64,000 nt of DNA, taken from a virus. How positions within the stretch are numbered: the first letter of the stretch is position 1; each line of letters begins with the position of its first letter. The translations under genes and the position numbers were made by a program. The notes beneath the pieces are model-generated. The model had not been told where the DNA came from, did not search any database, and saw only the letters and a list, made by a program, of their open reading frames with translations. The stretch spans positions 108,520 to 172,519 of IMG/VR virus record IMGVR_UViG_3300036399_001571, one strand, 5' to 3'. Of the stretch, positions 36,962 through 44,722 are shown in pieces.

Positions 36962-36981
36962 CTTATGTTACGCTTTTACGC

Positions 36982-37055
36982 ACGCAGTAGCATCAGGGGT
37001 AGAGCACCCGTGGAATCTAACGGGAGGTCTCTGGGTTCAATTCCCAGACTGCGTG
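36982..37055 (+). tRNA. Aberrant tRNA-like gene with 8-base anticodon loop
   Basis: Acceptor ACGCAGT/ACTGCGT and T-arm CTGGGTTCAATTCCCAG are perfect. The D-stem is GC(A)TC/GAGC with an extra A and U8 is missing. The anticodon stem CCCGT/ACGGG is perfect, but encloses eight bases, GGAATCTA, with no T at position 33. The anticodon cannot be assigned. It is either a nonfunctional relic or a tRNA with unusual decoding. Confidence 0.6.
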
Positions 37056-37060
37056 TCTAA

Positions 37061-37132
37061 GCCCGTTTAGCTCAGTGGTAGAGCTCTTCACTTGTAATGA
37101 AGCGGTCCTCGGTTCAATCCCGAGAGCGGGCT
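37061..37132 (+). tRNA. tRNA-Thr(TGT)
   Basis: Acceptor GCCCGTT/AGCGGGC, D-arm GCTCAGTGGTAGAGC, anticodon stem CTTCA/TGAAG with TGT, T-arm CTCGGTTCAATCCCGAG, discriminator T; CCA not encoded. Confidence 0.93.
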
Positions 37133-37157
37133 CTAACTGGGGTAGAATTTAGCCCCT

Positions 37158-37958
37158 ATGGGCATAACGATTTACAGAAACCAGAGAATTGGCGTAATAC
37201 CGCCAACCCCAGCTACCTCTGTTATTGAAGACTCGGTCACCCCTGAGAGCGTAAAGGCACTAATTGAGTACGGCTCCATGCTGGGTCATCCTGTTTCGTA
37301 CGCCCAGGAACAAAATGGAAGATTAATCCAAAATCTTGTTCCAGTTCATAAGACTGAATACCAGCAGATATCAACATCATCGAAAGTTGAGCTGGAGATG
37401 CATACCGAGTCATCATTCCATCCATACAGGCCTTCATACGTCCTTCTTCTTTGCTTGCGCGGTGATGATGCGGTGGCAACCACTTACGCTGATGATTTCG
37501 ACATCGTTCCAAGATTAAGTCAAGAGGCAATTTCTGTGCTTCAAAAAGAATGGTTTACAACTCAGATTGACCAGAGTTTTAGGTCAGATGGACAGCCAGA
37601 TATCGATGTTAGGACGGCGATACTTGAAGAAACAAATAGGGACGCTAATCCAGGATGGAAGATAACTTACGACTCTTGGTTCATGAAAGCCGTTGGAGAT
37701 GGGACTGAAGAATCTCGCATGCAGGCTCAAAGAGCACTCAAGGAAATGCGTGATGCGGTTAATGATTCAACAAAAGAGGTTGTCTTGAAGACCGGTGACT
37801 TACTTGTTATAAATAACGATTGCACCGTCCATGGACGAAAGCCATTTCAACCACGATATGACGGAACGGATAGATGGGTTCAGAGGATGCTTGTGGTGCG
37901 TGAAATGCCACCGCCAGAGCACGTTAATGGCCATATGATTACCACCGAGTTCAACTAA
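37158..37958 (+). CDS. Fe(II)/2OG oxygenase, clavaminate synthase/arginine hydroxylase-like, 266 aa
   Basis: VELEMHTESSFHPYRPSYVL at about 76-95 gives the H-x-E iron ligands; GDLLVINNDCTVHGRKPFQP near 212-231 supplies the distal His, and RWVQRMLVVRE the 2OG-binding Arg. This HxE arrangement is typical of the VioC/AsnO/clavaminate synthase branch that hydroxylates amino acids or peptides. It follows the tRNA cluster directly. The substrate is unknown. Confidence 0.75.
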   Translation: MGITIYRNQRIGVIPPTPATSVIEDSVTPESVKALIEYGSMLGHPVSYAQEQNGRLIQNLVPVHKTEYQQISTSSKVELEMHTESSFHPYRPSYVLLLCLRGDDAVATTYADDFDIVPRLSQEAISVLQKEWFTTQIDQSFRSDGQPDIDVRTAILEETNRDANPGWKITYDSWFMKAVGDGTEESRMQAQRALKEMRDAVNDSTKEVVLKTGDLLVINNDCTVHGRKPFQPRYDGTDRWVQRMLVVREMPPPEHVNGHMITTEFN

Positions 37959-38257
37959 TGATGGATTTTGACGTGATGTTCGAACCAAGATACGACCTTT
38001 ATCAGGTCGCAATTTTTCAATCCAGATATAGCGGGATATATGAAGGTGGGGAATGGTTCGCAATTGCTAATTTTAAGAGTTTTGACGAAACTGGAATTTC
38101 GGAATATGTATTCGGCGATGATTGTGATGCCGTAGATTTTTGGATGTCTGAAAAATCAGAAATGATTGGAGTTGGGAGTACGCCAGATGCTGCTGTAGCG
38201 AATCTCTATGAGCGGTACGAGAAAAAGGGTGGACCTACTCAAACATCTCAGAGTTGA
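37958..38257 (+). CDS. Hypothetical protein, 99 aa
   Basis: MMDFDVMFEPRYDLYQVAIF... then FWMSEKSEMIGVGSTPDAAV resembles small phage proteins of strand-strand-helix type; not recognised. The ATG overlaps the oxygenase stop (TAATG), so the two are coupled. Confidence 0.65.
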   Translation: MMDFDVMFEPRYDLYQVAIFQSRYSGIYEGGEWFAIANFKSFDETGISEYVFGDDCDAVDFWMSEKSEMIGVGSTPDAAVANLYERYEKKGGPTQTSQS

Positions 38258-38381
38258 TAAAGCTCATTTTATTCCATAGTTTTTTTACCAATGGAATTGA
38301 AGTTACAGCAACAAATAGAGCAATAGCAACAGTAAGTATCAATGAGTTCTTTTTACCAATTTTTAGCTTATTTACATTCAT
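38235..38381 (-). CDS. Small membrane protein, 48 aa
   Basis: MNVNKLKIGKKNSLILTVAI continues into ALFVAVTSIPLVKKLWNKM: a basic N-terminus and one transmembrane helix. It overlaps the end of the plus-strand gene by 23 bases. Support is the clear membrane pattern and an ATG after a GGGACC sequence. Confidence 0.5.
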   Translation of the reverse strand: MNVNKLKIGKKNSLILTVAIALFVAVTSIPLVKKLWNKMSFINSEMFE

Positions 38382-38447
38382 GATTGGTCCCATCTATTCT
38401 AGAGATACTATCTATAGGTTCATCTTATAACAAGATTGCACGCCATA

Positions 38448-38603
38448 ATGTACGTTATGTTCTACATCGTCTTAATTTTAACAGCAACAGCAGTAGTGTC
38501 CATTCATAGATTCGTTATGAACTCGGTTGAGTCATACGATGGCTACGGTGCAGGTTCGTTCCGTGAATGGAAAGAATTCGAGAGGCAGAAGCTAGGCTTC
38601 TAG
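38448..38603 (+). CDS. Small membrane protein, 51 aa
   Basis: MYVMFYIVLILTATAVVSIH is an N-terminal transmembrane helix; the rest is a short soluble tail (SFREWKEFERQKLGF). It lies tail-to-tail with the gene at 38605, one base apart. Not recognised. Confidence 0.55.
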   Translation: MYVMFYIVLILTATAVVSIHRFVMNSVESYDGYGAGSFREWKEFERQKLGF

Positions 38604-38604
38604 G

Positions 38605-39213
38605 CTACTTAACGTATATTCCTATACGTTCTAACTCGGTCCCCTCGTCGCTGATAAACCTATAACCCTCTGGCTTTGGGTCTGGCTCGTCTTTCCATAC
38701 TGGAATCATCGAATCATTGCCATAGGCAAAGTCCGAATTTTCTCTTAGGTGAATTTCGATTAGTTTGCCACCAATAAACTCGCAGTTGATTGTCCTGTAC
38801 TGAAGCGGGATTAACCCTATGAACTGTGGCAGAGGGTGCCATTTATCTGTTTTTTCCCATTTAGTGAATCTTTGATAGGGGCGCTCTAAATGCTTTGTCC
38901 CAACTGTTTTAAGGATTGGCTGATACCCCTTGTAGTCAATGCTTAGGTGTTCTCCCTCGAAAACCTCACACCAGAACTCGCCTGGGTGCAGAAGTTCTGT
39001 TGTGTCTTCTTCTATGTATATTTTTCTTGCTTTTTCTCCCATGCCCTCGATATTCATTACTGGTTTCACGAAGTACTCACCCGGCTTCGGAACGGGGGTT
39101 CCACGTGGTCCACAGATATGTCCGGAGAGCCTGGAAACAATTAACTTGTCAAATAACCAGAGGTGTTTTGGGTCGCAGTTAAGCCATGCTTTTGCTTCTA
39201 GTGATTGCTCCAC
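38605..39213 (-). CDS. Hypothetical protein, 202 aa (possibly ATP-grasp-like)
   Basis: YFVKPVMNIEGMGEKARKIY and GEFWCEVFEGEHLSIDY have the spacing of lysine and Glu/Asp strands in ATP-grasp enzymes, and I recall similar proteins in cyanophages and actinophages, but the call is weak. It lies next to the ferredoxin gene in the minus-strand block. Confidence 0.5.
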   Translation of the reverse strand: MEQSLEAKAWLNCDPKHLWLFDKLIVSRLSGHICGPRGTPVPKPGEYFVKPVMNIEGMGEKARKIYIEEDTTELLHPGEFWCEVFEGEHLSIDYKGYQPILKTVGTKHLERPYQRFTKWEKTDKWHPLPQFIGLIPLQYRTINCEFIGGKLIEIHLRENSDFAYGNDSMIPVWKDEPDPKPEGYRFISDEGTELERIGIYVK

Positions 39214-39215
39214 AT

Positions 39216-39461
39216 TTACGGCTCAATGAAGATGCACTCGCCAGGGCACTCTTCGGCGGCTTCTACTACGTCAGATAGTCTTTCGTCTGCGAAAGATGCC
39301 ATTCCTTGTGCGCCCTCTGGATTCCCCACAGCGGCCGCATAAATCTTGTCCCCTTCGCGCACATACGCAAGACCGTCTGGCATCATGTGAAAAACATCTG
39401 GGGCTATCTCTGCACATAGTCCGTCTCCAGTGCATAAGTCTTGGTCAATCCACACTCTCAT
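39216..39461 (-). CDS. Small ferredoxin, [3Fe-4S]/[4Fe-4S] P450-type, 81 aa
   Basis: MRVWIDQDLCTGDGLCAEIA gives Cys10 and Cys16, and EECPGECIFIE gives the C-terminal pair; IAPDVFHMMPDGLAYV is the usual block between them. The first motif is CxxxxxC, lacking the middle Cys of 4Fe ferredoxins, as in actinobacterial [3Fe-4S] ferredoxins that feed P450 and related oxygenases. It could supply electrons to a redox enzyme; no P450 is present in the window. Confidence 0.85.
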   Translation of the reverse strand: MRVWIDQDLCTGDGLCAEIAPDVFHMMPDGLAYVREGDKIYAAAVGNPEGAQGMASFADERLSDVVEAAEECPGECIFIEP

Positions 39462-39856
39462 TACTTAAATTCGGTCCAGGTTTTATCGCCGACGCCGAAA
39501 TATTCTCTTGCGTAACCAGACTGAATGATGTCCTTGTTGAGACATGCTGTCGTTGGGTCGTCTATCTTGTCTGAGCTGTAGATTCGTGCAAGAACACGCC
39601 CATATTTGTCATTCTTGTCTGGAATGGTGTTAACAAATACCCATTTATGGCTTGTCAACCAGTCCTTGGTGAACGACTTAGCCTTAAGACCCATCTCTTT
39701 TTCTGCAAGGTCTTTGGTTCTTGATTCAGGAGTATTTACTCCATACAAGCGAACACGAATTTTGTGATGGATGCTAAAACCAAGGTCTATCATCAAATCA
39801 ATCGTGTCACCATCAACGACGTTGAGGACTGTAGCCCCATACCAAAATCGCTGCAT
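39461..39856 (-). CDS. Staphylococcal-nuclease-like thermonuclease, 131 aa
   Basis: VLNVVDGDTIDLMIDLGF, VRLYGVNTPESRTKD and DKYGRVLARIY carry the Asp, Arg and Glu residues of the SNase active site. No signal peptide is present, so it acts inside the cell or in the particle. Starts one base from the stop of the repeat protein upstream. Confidence 0.85.
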   Translation of the reverse strand: MQRFWYGATVLNVVDGDTIDLMIDLGFSIHHKIRVRLYGVNTPESRTKDLAEKEMGLKAKSFTKDWLTSHKWVFVNTIPDKNDKYGRVLARIYSSDKIDDPTTACLNKDIIQSGYAREYFGVGDKTWTEFK

Positions 39857-41811
39857 CAGAAATTTCTTATGTTGCGATTTTGGCCAGATGTTCTTTTGTA
39901 CTGATTGCCCGGCAATCGAGGACGGTCTATTGTTGGTCCTTGGCTGCCGCGTGATTCACCAATTCTTGGACGGTCTATGGTTGGTTTGCCAACAGGGCGA
40001 ATATCGTCCCGTCTACGGTTACCCGGTTTAATCTTGTTTGGATTGGAGCGGTCGATGTTGTCAGGACGACGTTTATCATTTGCTCCTGTTCTTTTGTCAG
40101 GACCATACAGCTGGAGTGTTCCATCACGCTGTTCTTTGATGTATTCCCTGTCTTTTGGGTCCTTTCCGTCGTATTGCTGCAACTGTCCATCAGCGTCTTC
40201 CAGAATGTATCCCGGCTTATACTCGGACCGACTGGCTCTATCAGCCGAATCTGGTTTTCTATTTGGGGCTGAACGGTCTGTTCTGTCGGCGCCTCTGCGG
40301 TCATCTGCGCTCGTTGGTCTGCGCGAATCCGTCTGACCACGACGTGTTGCAGCATCTCTTGTTCCTTGAGCTTCTTGACGGCCGACACGAACTGGTTGGT
40401 CTCCTGCTACTCGGTTTCCAGTTCCTCTGTCAACGCTGTCTGGGCGTCTCCTATCGTCGGCGCTTGTAGGGCGGCGTGAGTCTGTTTGACCGCGGCGAGT
40501 TGCGGCGTCTCTTGTTCCCTGTGCTTCTTGACGACCCACACGAACCGGCTGGTCACCAGCAACTCTGTTGCCAGTTCCCTTGTCAATCGAGTCAGGACGA
40601 CGTCTATCATCGGCGCTTGTTGGTCTACGTGAGTCGGTTTGACCGCGACGTGTAGCAGCGTCAGAAACTCCAGTTGTTTTTCCACGATTCGCCTGAACTC
40701 GCTCTGCCGAATCGATTCGACGAGCTGGCGGAGAATTATCGATTCTGTCCGCTGGTTTTCTATCTGCAGCAGATGAGCGCTGTGCCTGACCGGTAAGTCT
40801 GTCACTTTGCGCTTGATTTCTTCTATCTCTTGCTGCATCCGTGTTTGCTCTACCGATTTGTGCTTGCGCTTCAGCCCCAGCTCGCACCGTCTGCTTGTCA
40901 AAAGCAGCTCTTGCTCTAGCTCTTGCGTCTCTTTCTTTCTTTGAACGGTCTGCTACGTCCCTGTTCGGCTTGATGCCTTGAGATGCAAGCTGTCCACGTA
41001 CAAATTTTCTACGTCGCTTTTCATAGTCAGTGTTGCTTTGACGCTTGTACGGAACTCGCTGTTCATCTGGCGTGCCATCAAAAATCATTCCGTCGCCGTC
41101 AGCATCAACCATGTCGAGCGAACCCTGGGCTGTTGCGCCAATTGTTCCACCGCGCTGCTGACCTATGGTCTGTCCTTGAAGTTGCTTTTCTTCTACTGAT
41201 TCAGAATCATCTTTTTTCTTTGTGTTCTGGTATCTCTCAAGAAGTCTCTTGCCCTTAGCGGCGAGCTTCGCTGCATCTTCTGCATTCTTTGGAACTCTTT
41301 CACCCCAAGCTGCAGCAGAAAGAGCCAAACGTGTTGCTCTACCTTTTTCATCGACCATTGGGCCTGATGGATTCGTAAAAAATCTTGTTAGGAATGAACC
41401 CTTGCGACGCATCTTCTCTGGCGTATCAGCAGCACCCTTCACTCCAGGCTTTAGGTTTGAGCCTTCTGTTCTGTTGAAGTGCGCTCTCCCAGCTGCTGTC
41501 AAACCACCCTTTGGGTCTTTTAGTTTTTGCTTTGCTGATTTCTCATCTACCGGAACGCAGTTTGGAACCATCTTTCCGGCCTTGCTTCTCTTCATCCCGA
41601 TTTGCTTATAACCGTCCCAGCACGGACTGTCTGATGCTTTTGTTTCGTTGTCCTCGAAAGAGTCAAAATCATCCGAGTAATTATCAAACACTTTTGACGA
41701 GAAGTACTCGTCGTATATAGGCATTAATTCTTCGTCATCTACTTCTGATACCACTTCAACCTTGAGATTGAGCAATTCTTCGAAAAGTTGGTCGTCATCT
41801 ATTTCGTTCAT
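39856..41811 (-). CDS. Disordered repeat protein with DUF6321-like domain, 651 aa
   Basis: Acidic N-terminus, then CWDGYKQIGMKRSKAGKMVP followed by NCVPV (about 64-87) and GPMVDEKGRATRLALSAAAW (about 150-169), which I associate with DUF6321 in phage head proteins. DADGDGMIFDGTPDEQR resembles a Ca-binding loop. Residues about 384-530 are nearly three copies of a 51-residue Arg/Asp/Gln repeat. FSSK at 37 resembles the SSG motif of the giant proteins. The ATG at 41811 has GGGAG upstream; a TTG 39 bases earlier is less likely. Perhaps a scaffold or DNA-associated head protein. Confidence 0.7.
   Translation of the reverse strand: MNEIDDDQLFEELLNLKVEVVSEVDDEELMPIYDEYFSSKVFDNYSDDFDSFEDNETKASDSPCWDGYKQIGMKRSKAGKMVPNCVPVDEKSAKQKLKDPKGGLTAAGRAHFNRTEGSNLKPGVKGAADTPEKMRRKGSFLTRFFTNPSGPMVDEKGRATRLALSAAAWGERVPKNAEDAAKLAAKGKRLLERYQNTKKKDDSESVEEKQLQGQTIGQQRGGTIGATAQGSLDMVDADGDGMIFDGTPDEQRVPYKRQSNTDYEKRRRKFVRGQLASQGIKPNRDVADRSKKERDARARARAAFDKQTVRAGAEAQAQIGRANTDAARDRRNQAQSDRLTGQAQRSSAADRKPADRIDNSPPARRIDSAERVQANRGKTTGVSDAATRRGQTDSRRPTSADDRRRPDSIDKGTGNRVAGDQPVRVGRQEAQGTRDAATRRGQTDSRRPTSADDRRRPDSVDRGTGNRVAGDQPVRVGRQEAQGTRDAATRRGQTDSRRPTSADDRRGADRTDRSAPNRKPDSADRASRSEYKPGYILEDADGQLQQYDGKDPKDREYIKEQRDGTLQLYGPDKRTGANDKRRPDNIDRSNPNKIKPGNRRRDDIRPVGKPTIDRPRIGESRGSQGPTIDRPRLPGNQYKRTSGQNRNIRNF
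40220..40662 (-). repeat. 153-base coding repeat, nearly three copies
   Basis: Copies begin at 40662, 40509 and 40356 (minus strand). Each encodes DAATRRGQTDSRRPTSADDR plus about 31 further residues; the third diverges after residue 22. Many differences between copies are synonymous, so the protein sequence has been kept. Confidence 0.85.
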
Positions 41812-41862
41812 TTCACAATTCTCCCATATTTTTATTGGTTTGAAGGACAATAAATGATAACA

Positions 41863-42396
41863 CTAGCCAGCGTCAACAATCATGTGAATCCTATGAGTGG
41901 AGCCATTGTTGTCGACTCTGTGAACCCTGTTGGTGTTGTCTATCACCCAAATCTCCCCTGGTTTTAAATTCTTAGAAATACCACCAACCGTGAATGTGCA
42001 GGAGCTATTTGTGACAATAGGTATGTGTATTCTGTGAGTGTTTCTGGTGACCACCCCCTGGTCTTTATGCGGCTTAATAATCCCTCCAGGGTTCATCCTT
42101 GTCAACATCGAGGACGTTTCTGAAACTTGACCAATGGATTCTCCTGCAATTTTGCATATTTCCATTATGTCCGAACTGAATTGTTCGTAATGTTGGTGCT
42201 TTTCTGGACTGTACTCATTGGACTTTGGAGAATACTTCAACGGGATTGTCTCGGTGTGATAACTGGCTATCCCCCCTGTGTTTTTTCTACCCTTATATTC
42301 ACTCCAATCTAGGTCATTGAAGGATAAAACCTTATTCAGTAGATTCTGAAAGTCTGGGAAAATTCCCACATATCTAAATGCTTCATTTTCTTTCAT
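41863..42396 (-). CDS. Aspartyl/asparaginyl hydroxylase-like 2OG oxygenase, 177 aa
   Basis: NPGGIIKPHKDQGVVTRNTH (H-x-D at about 114-116), RIHIPIVTNSSCTFTVGG, and LKPGEIWVIDNTNRVHRVDN (distal His) then HRIHMIVD match the Asp/Asn beta-hydroxylase branch of 2OG-Fe(II) oxygenases. It is the third such oxygenase in the window and lies beside the capsid gene, so a head protein could be its substrate; that is only a guess. Confidence 0.8.
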   Translation of the reverse strand: MKENEAFRYVGIFPDFQNLLNKVLSFNDLDWSEYKGRKNTGGIASYHTETIPLKYSPKSNEYSPEKHQHYEQFSSDIMEICKIAGESIGQVSETSSMLTRMNPGGIIKPHKDQGVVTRNTHRIHIPIVTNSSCTFTVGGISKNLKPGEIWVIDNTNRVHRVDNNGSTHRIHMIVDAG

Positions 42397-42411
42397 GAAA
42401 TCATCCTATAT

Positions 42412-42460
42412 AAAGCAAAAACCTCACGCCCCCATTGCTGGAAACGTGAGGTTTGCTTTT
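42412..42460 (-). terminator. Rho-independent terminator after capsid gene
   Basis: Minus-strand AAACCTCACG and CGTGAGGTTT arms followed by TTGCTTT, just after the major capsid stop codon. Confidence 0.85.
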
Positions 42461-42472
42461 ACTTGGTTTGAA

Positions 42473-43849
42473 TTACGCTTCTGGAGCTCCGTCGAAGTCA
42501 ATCGAAACGAACGCTTCTGGACGCTTAACAGCGAGAGCAAGTCTCTGTTCTGCAAGAATCACGATTGCGTTGCGCACGAAGAAGTCTGAGTGCTGTTCCG
42601 AAATTCGGATTGAAGCCTGCTCGCGGTCGTACAGCTGTGCAGCAGTACCGAAGGCGCCGACGAGGCCGGTTCCTTCTGTCATTGCTGGAGTGTCGATAAC
42701 TGGCATTCTCCAAACGCGTGGCTCGCCACCCATTGCAACCGAAACTGCGATGAGGTATTGACCCTGCTCGTCCTTCGTCAACTCGATGTCTTCCCAGTCG
42801 TTCGGGTGCAATACAACGCCCGATGGCTCGTAGTAAGCCAAGAACGAGAGTGTTGCGGCACGACGGATTGCATCAGCCTTGGTGTCTGCTACTGGAAGTG
42901 TTGCACCATCTGACCAGGCGTATGTCTGGATGTTTGGTGTGTTCAAAACGCCCAAGAGGTTCTCGCCAGCGCCGTCGCCATTGAGGATTTGGTTGTCTTC
43001 CAACAAACGAAGGCCGTACATCAATTCGTTGTCGATGATTGAACGCAGCTGTGGCTCATCGGCAAGGACGTTGCGGTGTGCAGCTTCCCAGTGTGCCAAT
43101 GTGCGAACAGGAGCCTGCTCACCAACGAATGAGAATGATGACTGTGGCTTCAACGCGAATGCGTTGTTTCCACCGTTACGCTCTGCGATTGTTGATGCCG
43201 AGTTAACACCAGCAGCGTAGCCGTAACCCTCCTGGATAGGAGTGGTGAAACCGAGCTGACGGAAGTACTCAATAACAGCAGCAGTTGTTGTGCGAACTGG
43301 GAACAAGTCACGAACACGCTTTGTGCGCATTGGCTGTGTAATCATCGCATCGCGCTGTACTGAACCAAACGAGCCAAGACGGCTGTTTGTTACGTCAGTG
43401 CCAGGAAGTGCTGAGTAAACGTCCTTCACATTGTATGAACCAGATGTGAACGAAGCCTTTACCTGCCATGGTGCAACCATGTTTGCGCCGTTACGGCCGT
43501 TTGCGAGTGTCTTGAATTCAGCTGAGTCCAAGAACATTTCGCCGATTGACTTGATTTCACGGCTTGAAAGCTGTGCAACTTCTGCACTTGCTGCAGCGAA
43601 TGAACCTGCAACACTTTCTGCTGGCTGTGAAGCCCAAGAATCAACGCTGTTCATTGTCTGCATACCGTCAATGAGGCTCTTGATTTCCTTGATGTCTGAC
43701 ATGTTCTTGTCGAACGCTGTCTTCTGCTCAGGGGTGACGACAACTGTGCCGTCTTCTACACGGAATGAATCCGCAATGGCCTTATTATCGGCCATCTTTC
43801 CACGAAGTGCACCTTGCAGTTCGTTTAATCTTGCATTGTCTTGCGACAT
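42473..43849 (-). CDS. Major capsid protein, HK97 fold, 458 aa
   Basis: Residues 1-93 are helical like a delta domain (ARLNELQGALRGKMADNKAI, KEIKSLIDGMQTMNSV). After LSSREIK at 94 comes the HK97 core: ILNGDGAGENLLGVLNTPNI, VVLHPNDWEDIELTKDEQGQ, RVWRMPVIDTPAM, and FFVRNAIVILAEQRLALAVK near the end. This order is that of Phage_capsid proteins. It has its own terminator and leader, fitting very high expression. ATAGGAGCAAAAC is the ribosome binding site. Confidence 0.9.
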   Translation of the reverse strand: MSQDNARLNELQGALRGKMADNKAIADSFRVEDGTVVVTPEQKTAFDKNMSDIKEIKSLIDGMQTMNSVDSWASQPAESVAGSFAAASAEVAQLSSREIKSIGEMFLDSAEFKTLANGRNGANMVAPWQVKASFTSGSYNVKDVYSALPGTDVTNSRLGSFGSVQRDAMITQPMRTKRVRDLFPVRTTTAAVIEYFRQLGFTTPIQEGYGYAAGVNSASTIAERNGGNNAFALKPQSSFSFVGEQAPVRTLAHWEAAHRNVLADEPQLRSIIDNELMYGLRLLEDNQILNGDGAGENLLGVLNTPNIQTYAWSDGATLPVADTKADAIRRAATLSFLAYYEPSGVVLHPNDWEDIELTKDEQGQYLIAVSVAMGGEPRVWRMPVIDTPAMTEGTGLVGAFGTAAQLYDREQASIRISEQHSDFFVRNAIVILAEQRLALAVKRPEAFVSIDFDGAPEA

Positions 43850-43924
43850 GTTTTGCTCCTATTGGAATTGATTGAGGGTTGGGTTGTTAACTTTTATTGT
43901 GGCTTAGGTAAGCACCCAGCCCTA

Positions 43925-43952
43925 GTTATATAAAGTAACAGAGATTTACACC
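43925..43952 (-). promoter_or_regulatory. Candidate promoter of the capsid gene
   Basis: GTGTAAATCT shares its first box with the early repeat (TTGTAAATCT) but not the GATATC half; ATAACT lies 16 bases after it. The leader is about 75 bases. Capsid genes usually have strong promoters, but this assignment is tentative. Confidence 0.4.
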
Positions 43953-44001
43953 TTTTAGTGGAACTACTTTATTTGCAAACAAAAGTGTGTAAATGATTAA
44001 A

Positions 44002-44721
44002 TTAATCTTCTGTTAGTTCTTCTTGGATTGATTTTTTTCTTTTTAGTTTTCCTAGCTCTTCTCGTAAAACTGTTCTGATTACATTTCTTTCTTGCGCAGC
44101 TCTTCCTCTTCGCCCAAGCGAAGTTGTGCCGGCTAAACGGGCGTAATCACTCATGTTTGTGCATGGCATCCAAACTGCCCTGCCAGTTTTGGATATTCTT
44201 CTGCTTATCCCAATACACCCCATTTGACGCGAACGAGCACGAGCTGATTCTGGGTCAGTAAAAACATCTGGGTCGTTGTCTCTAACGTATTGAGGTCCAG
44301 TCATTGCCGCTTTTGCCATGCTCGCACCAAACATGTTCATTGTTGGGCCGCCAGAAACAGTTGAGCCGCTTGATACGGATGAGCCAACGGCTTGGGGTGG
44401 GGCGAACTGATTTGGGCCAGAAGTTATTCCTGGAGCAGAGCCGTTAATCCCCTGTATTGGCCGTTCATTAAGTTTTTCCCAACCATCTCTTTTTTTCTTG
44501 CGTTTCTTACGACCTACTTCTTCTCTTTCTAAACGCCCTTCGAACGATGACTTCTCTTTCCATTTAGAAGTTTCGGCTCTATTGGAAATTCGCTCCAAGG
44601 AATCCATTGAAGCACAAGGCATCCAATTCCCGTCTTCGTCTTTGTGTGCTCCTCTGCATCCAATCATTTCTGCAACACGAAGAGCTTCCATCTTCTTGAC
44701 TAATTCTTTTTGCTTAGCCAT
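44002..44721 (-). CDS. Cys-motif duplicated head-region protein, 239 aa
   Basis: Two similar modules, MIGCRGAHKDEDGNWMPCAS near 20-39 and MGCIGISRRISKTGRAVWMP then CTNM near 172-194, share GC-x(n)-WMPC. Between them is a Gly/Pro/Ser-rich linker. The ends are basic. I do not recognise a family; the modules may bind metal. Directly upstream of the capsid leader. Confidence 0.65.
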   Translation of the reverse strand: MAKQKELVKKMEALRVAEMIGCRGAHKDEDGNWMPCASMDSLERISNRAETSKWKEKSSFEGRLEREEVGRKKRKKKRDGWEKLNERPIQGINGSAPGITSGPNQFAPPQAVGSSVSSGSTVSGGPTMNMFGASMAKAAMTGPQYVRDNDPDVFTDPESARARSRQMGCIGISRRISKTGRAVWMPCTNMSDYARLAGTTSLGRRGRAAQERNVIRTVLREELGKLKRKKSIQEELTED

Positions 44722-44722
44722 C

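Noticed and set aside
39098-39115. GTTCCACGTGGTCC, resembling the parS-like palindrome
   Set aside because: One arm is mismatched and it lies inside a conserved coding region (CGPRGTP), so it is explained by the protein.
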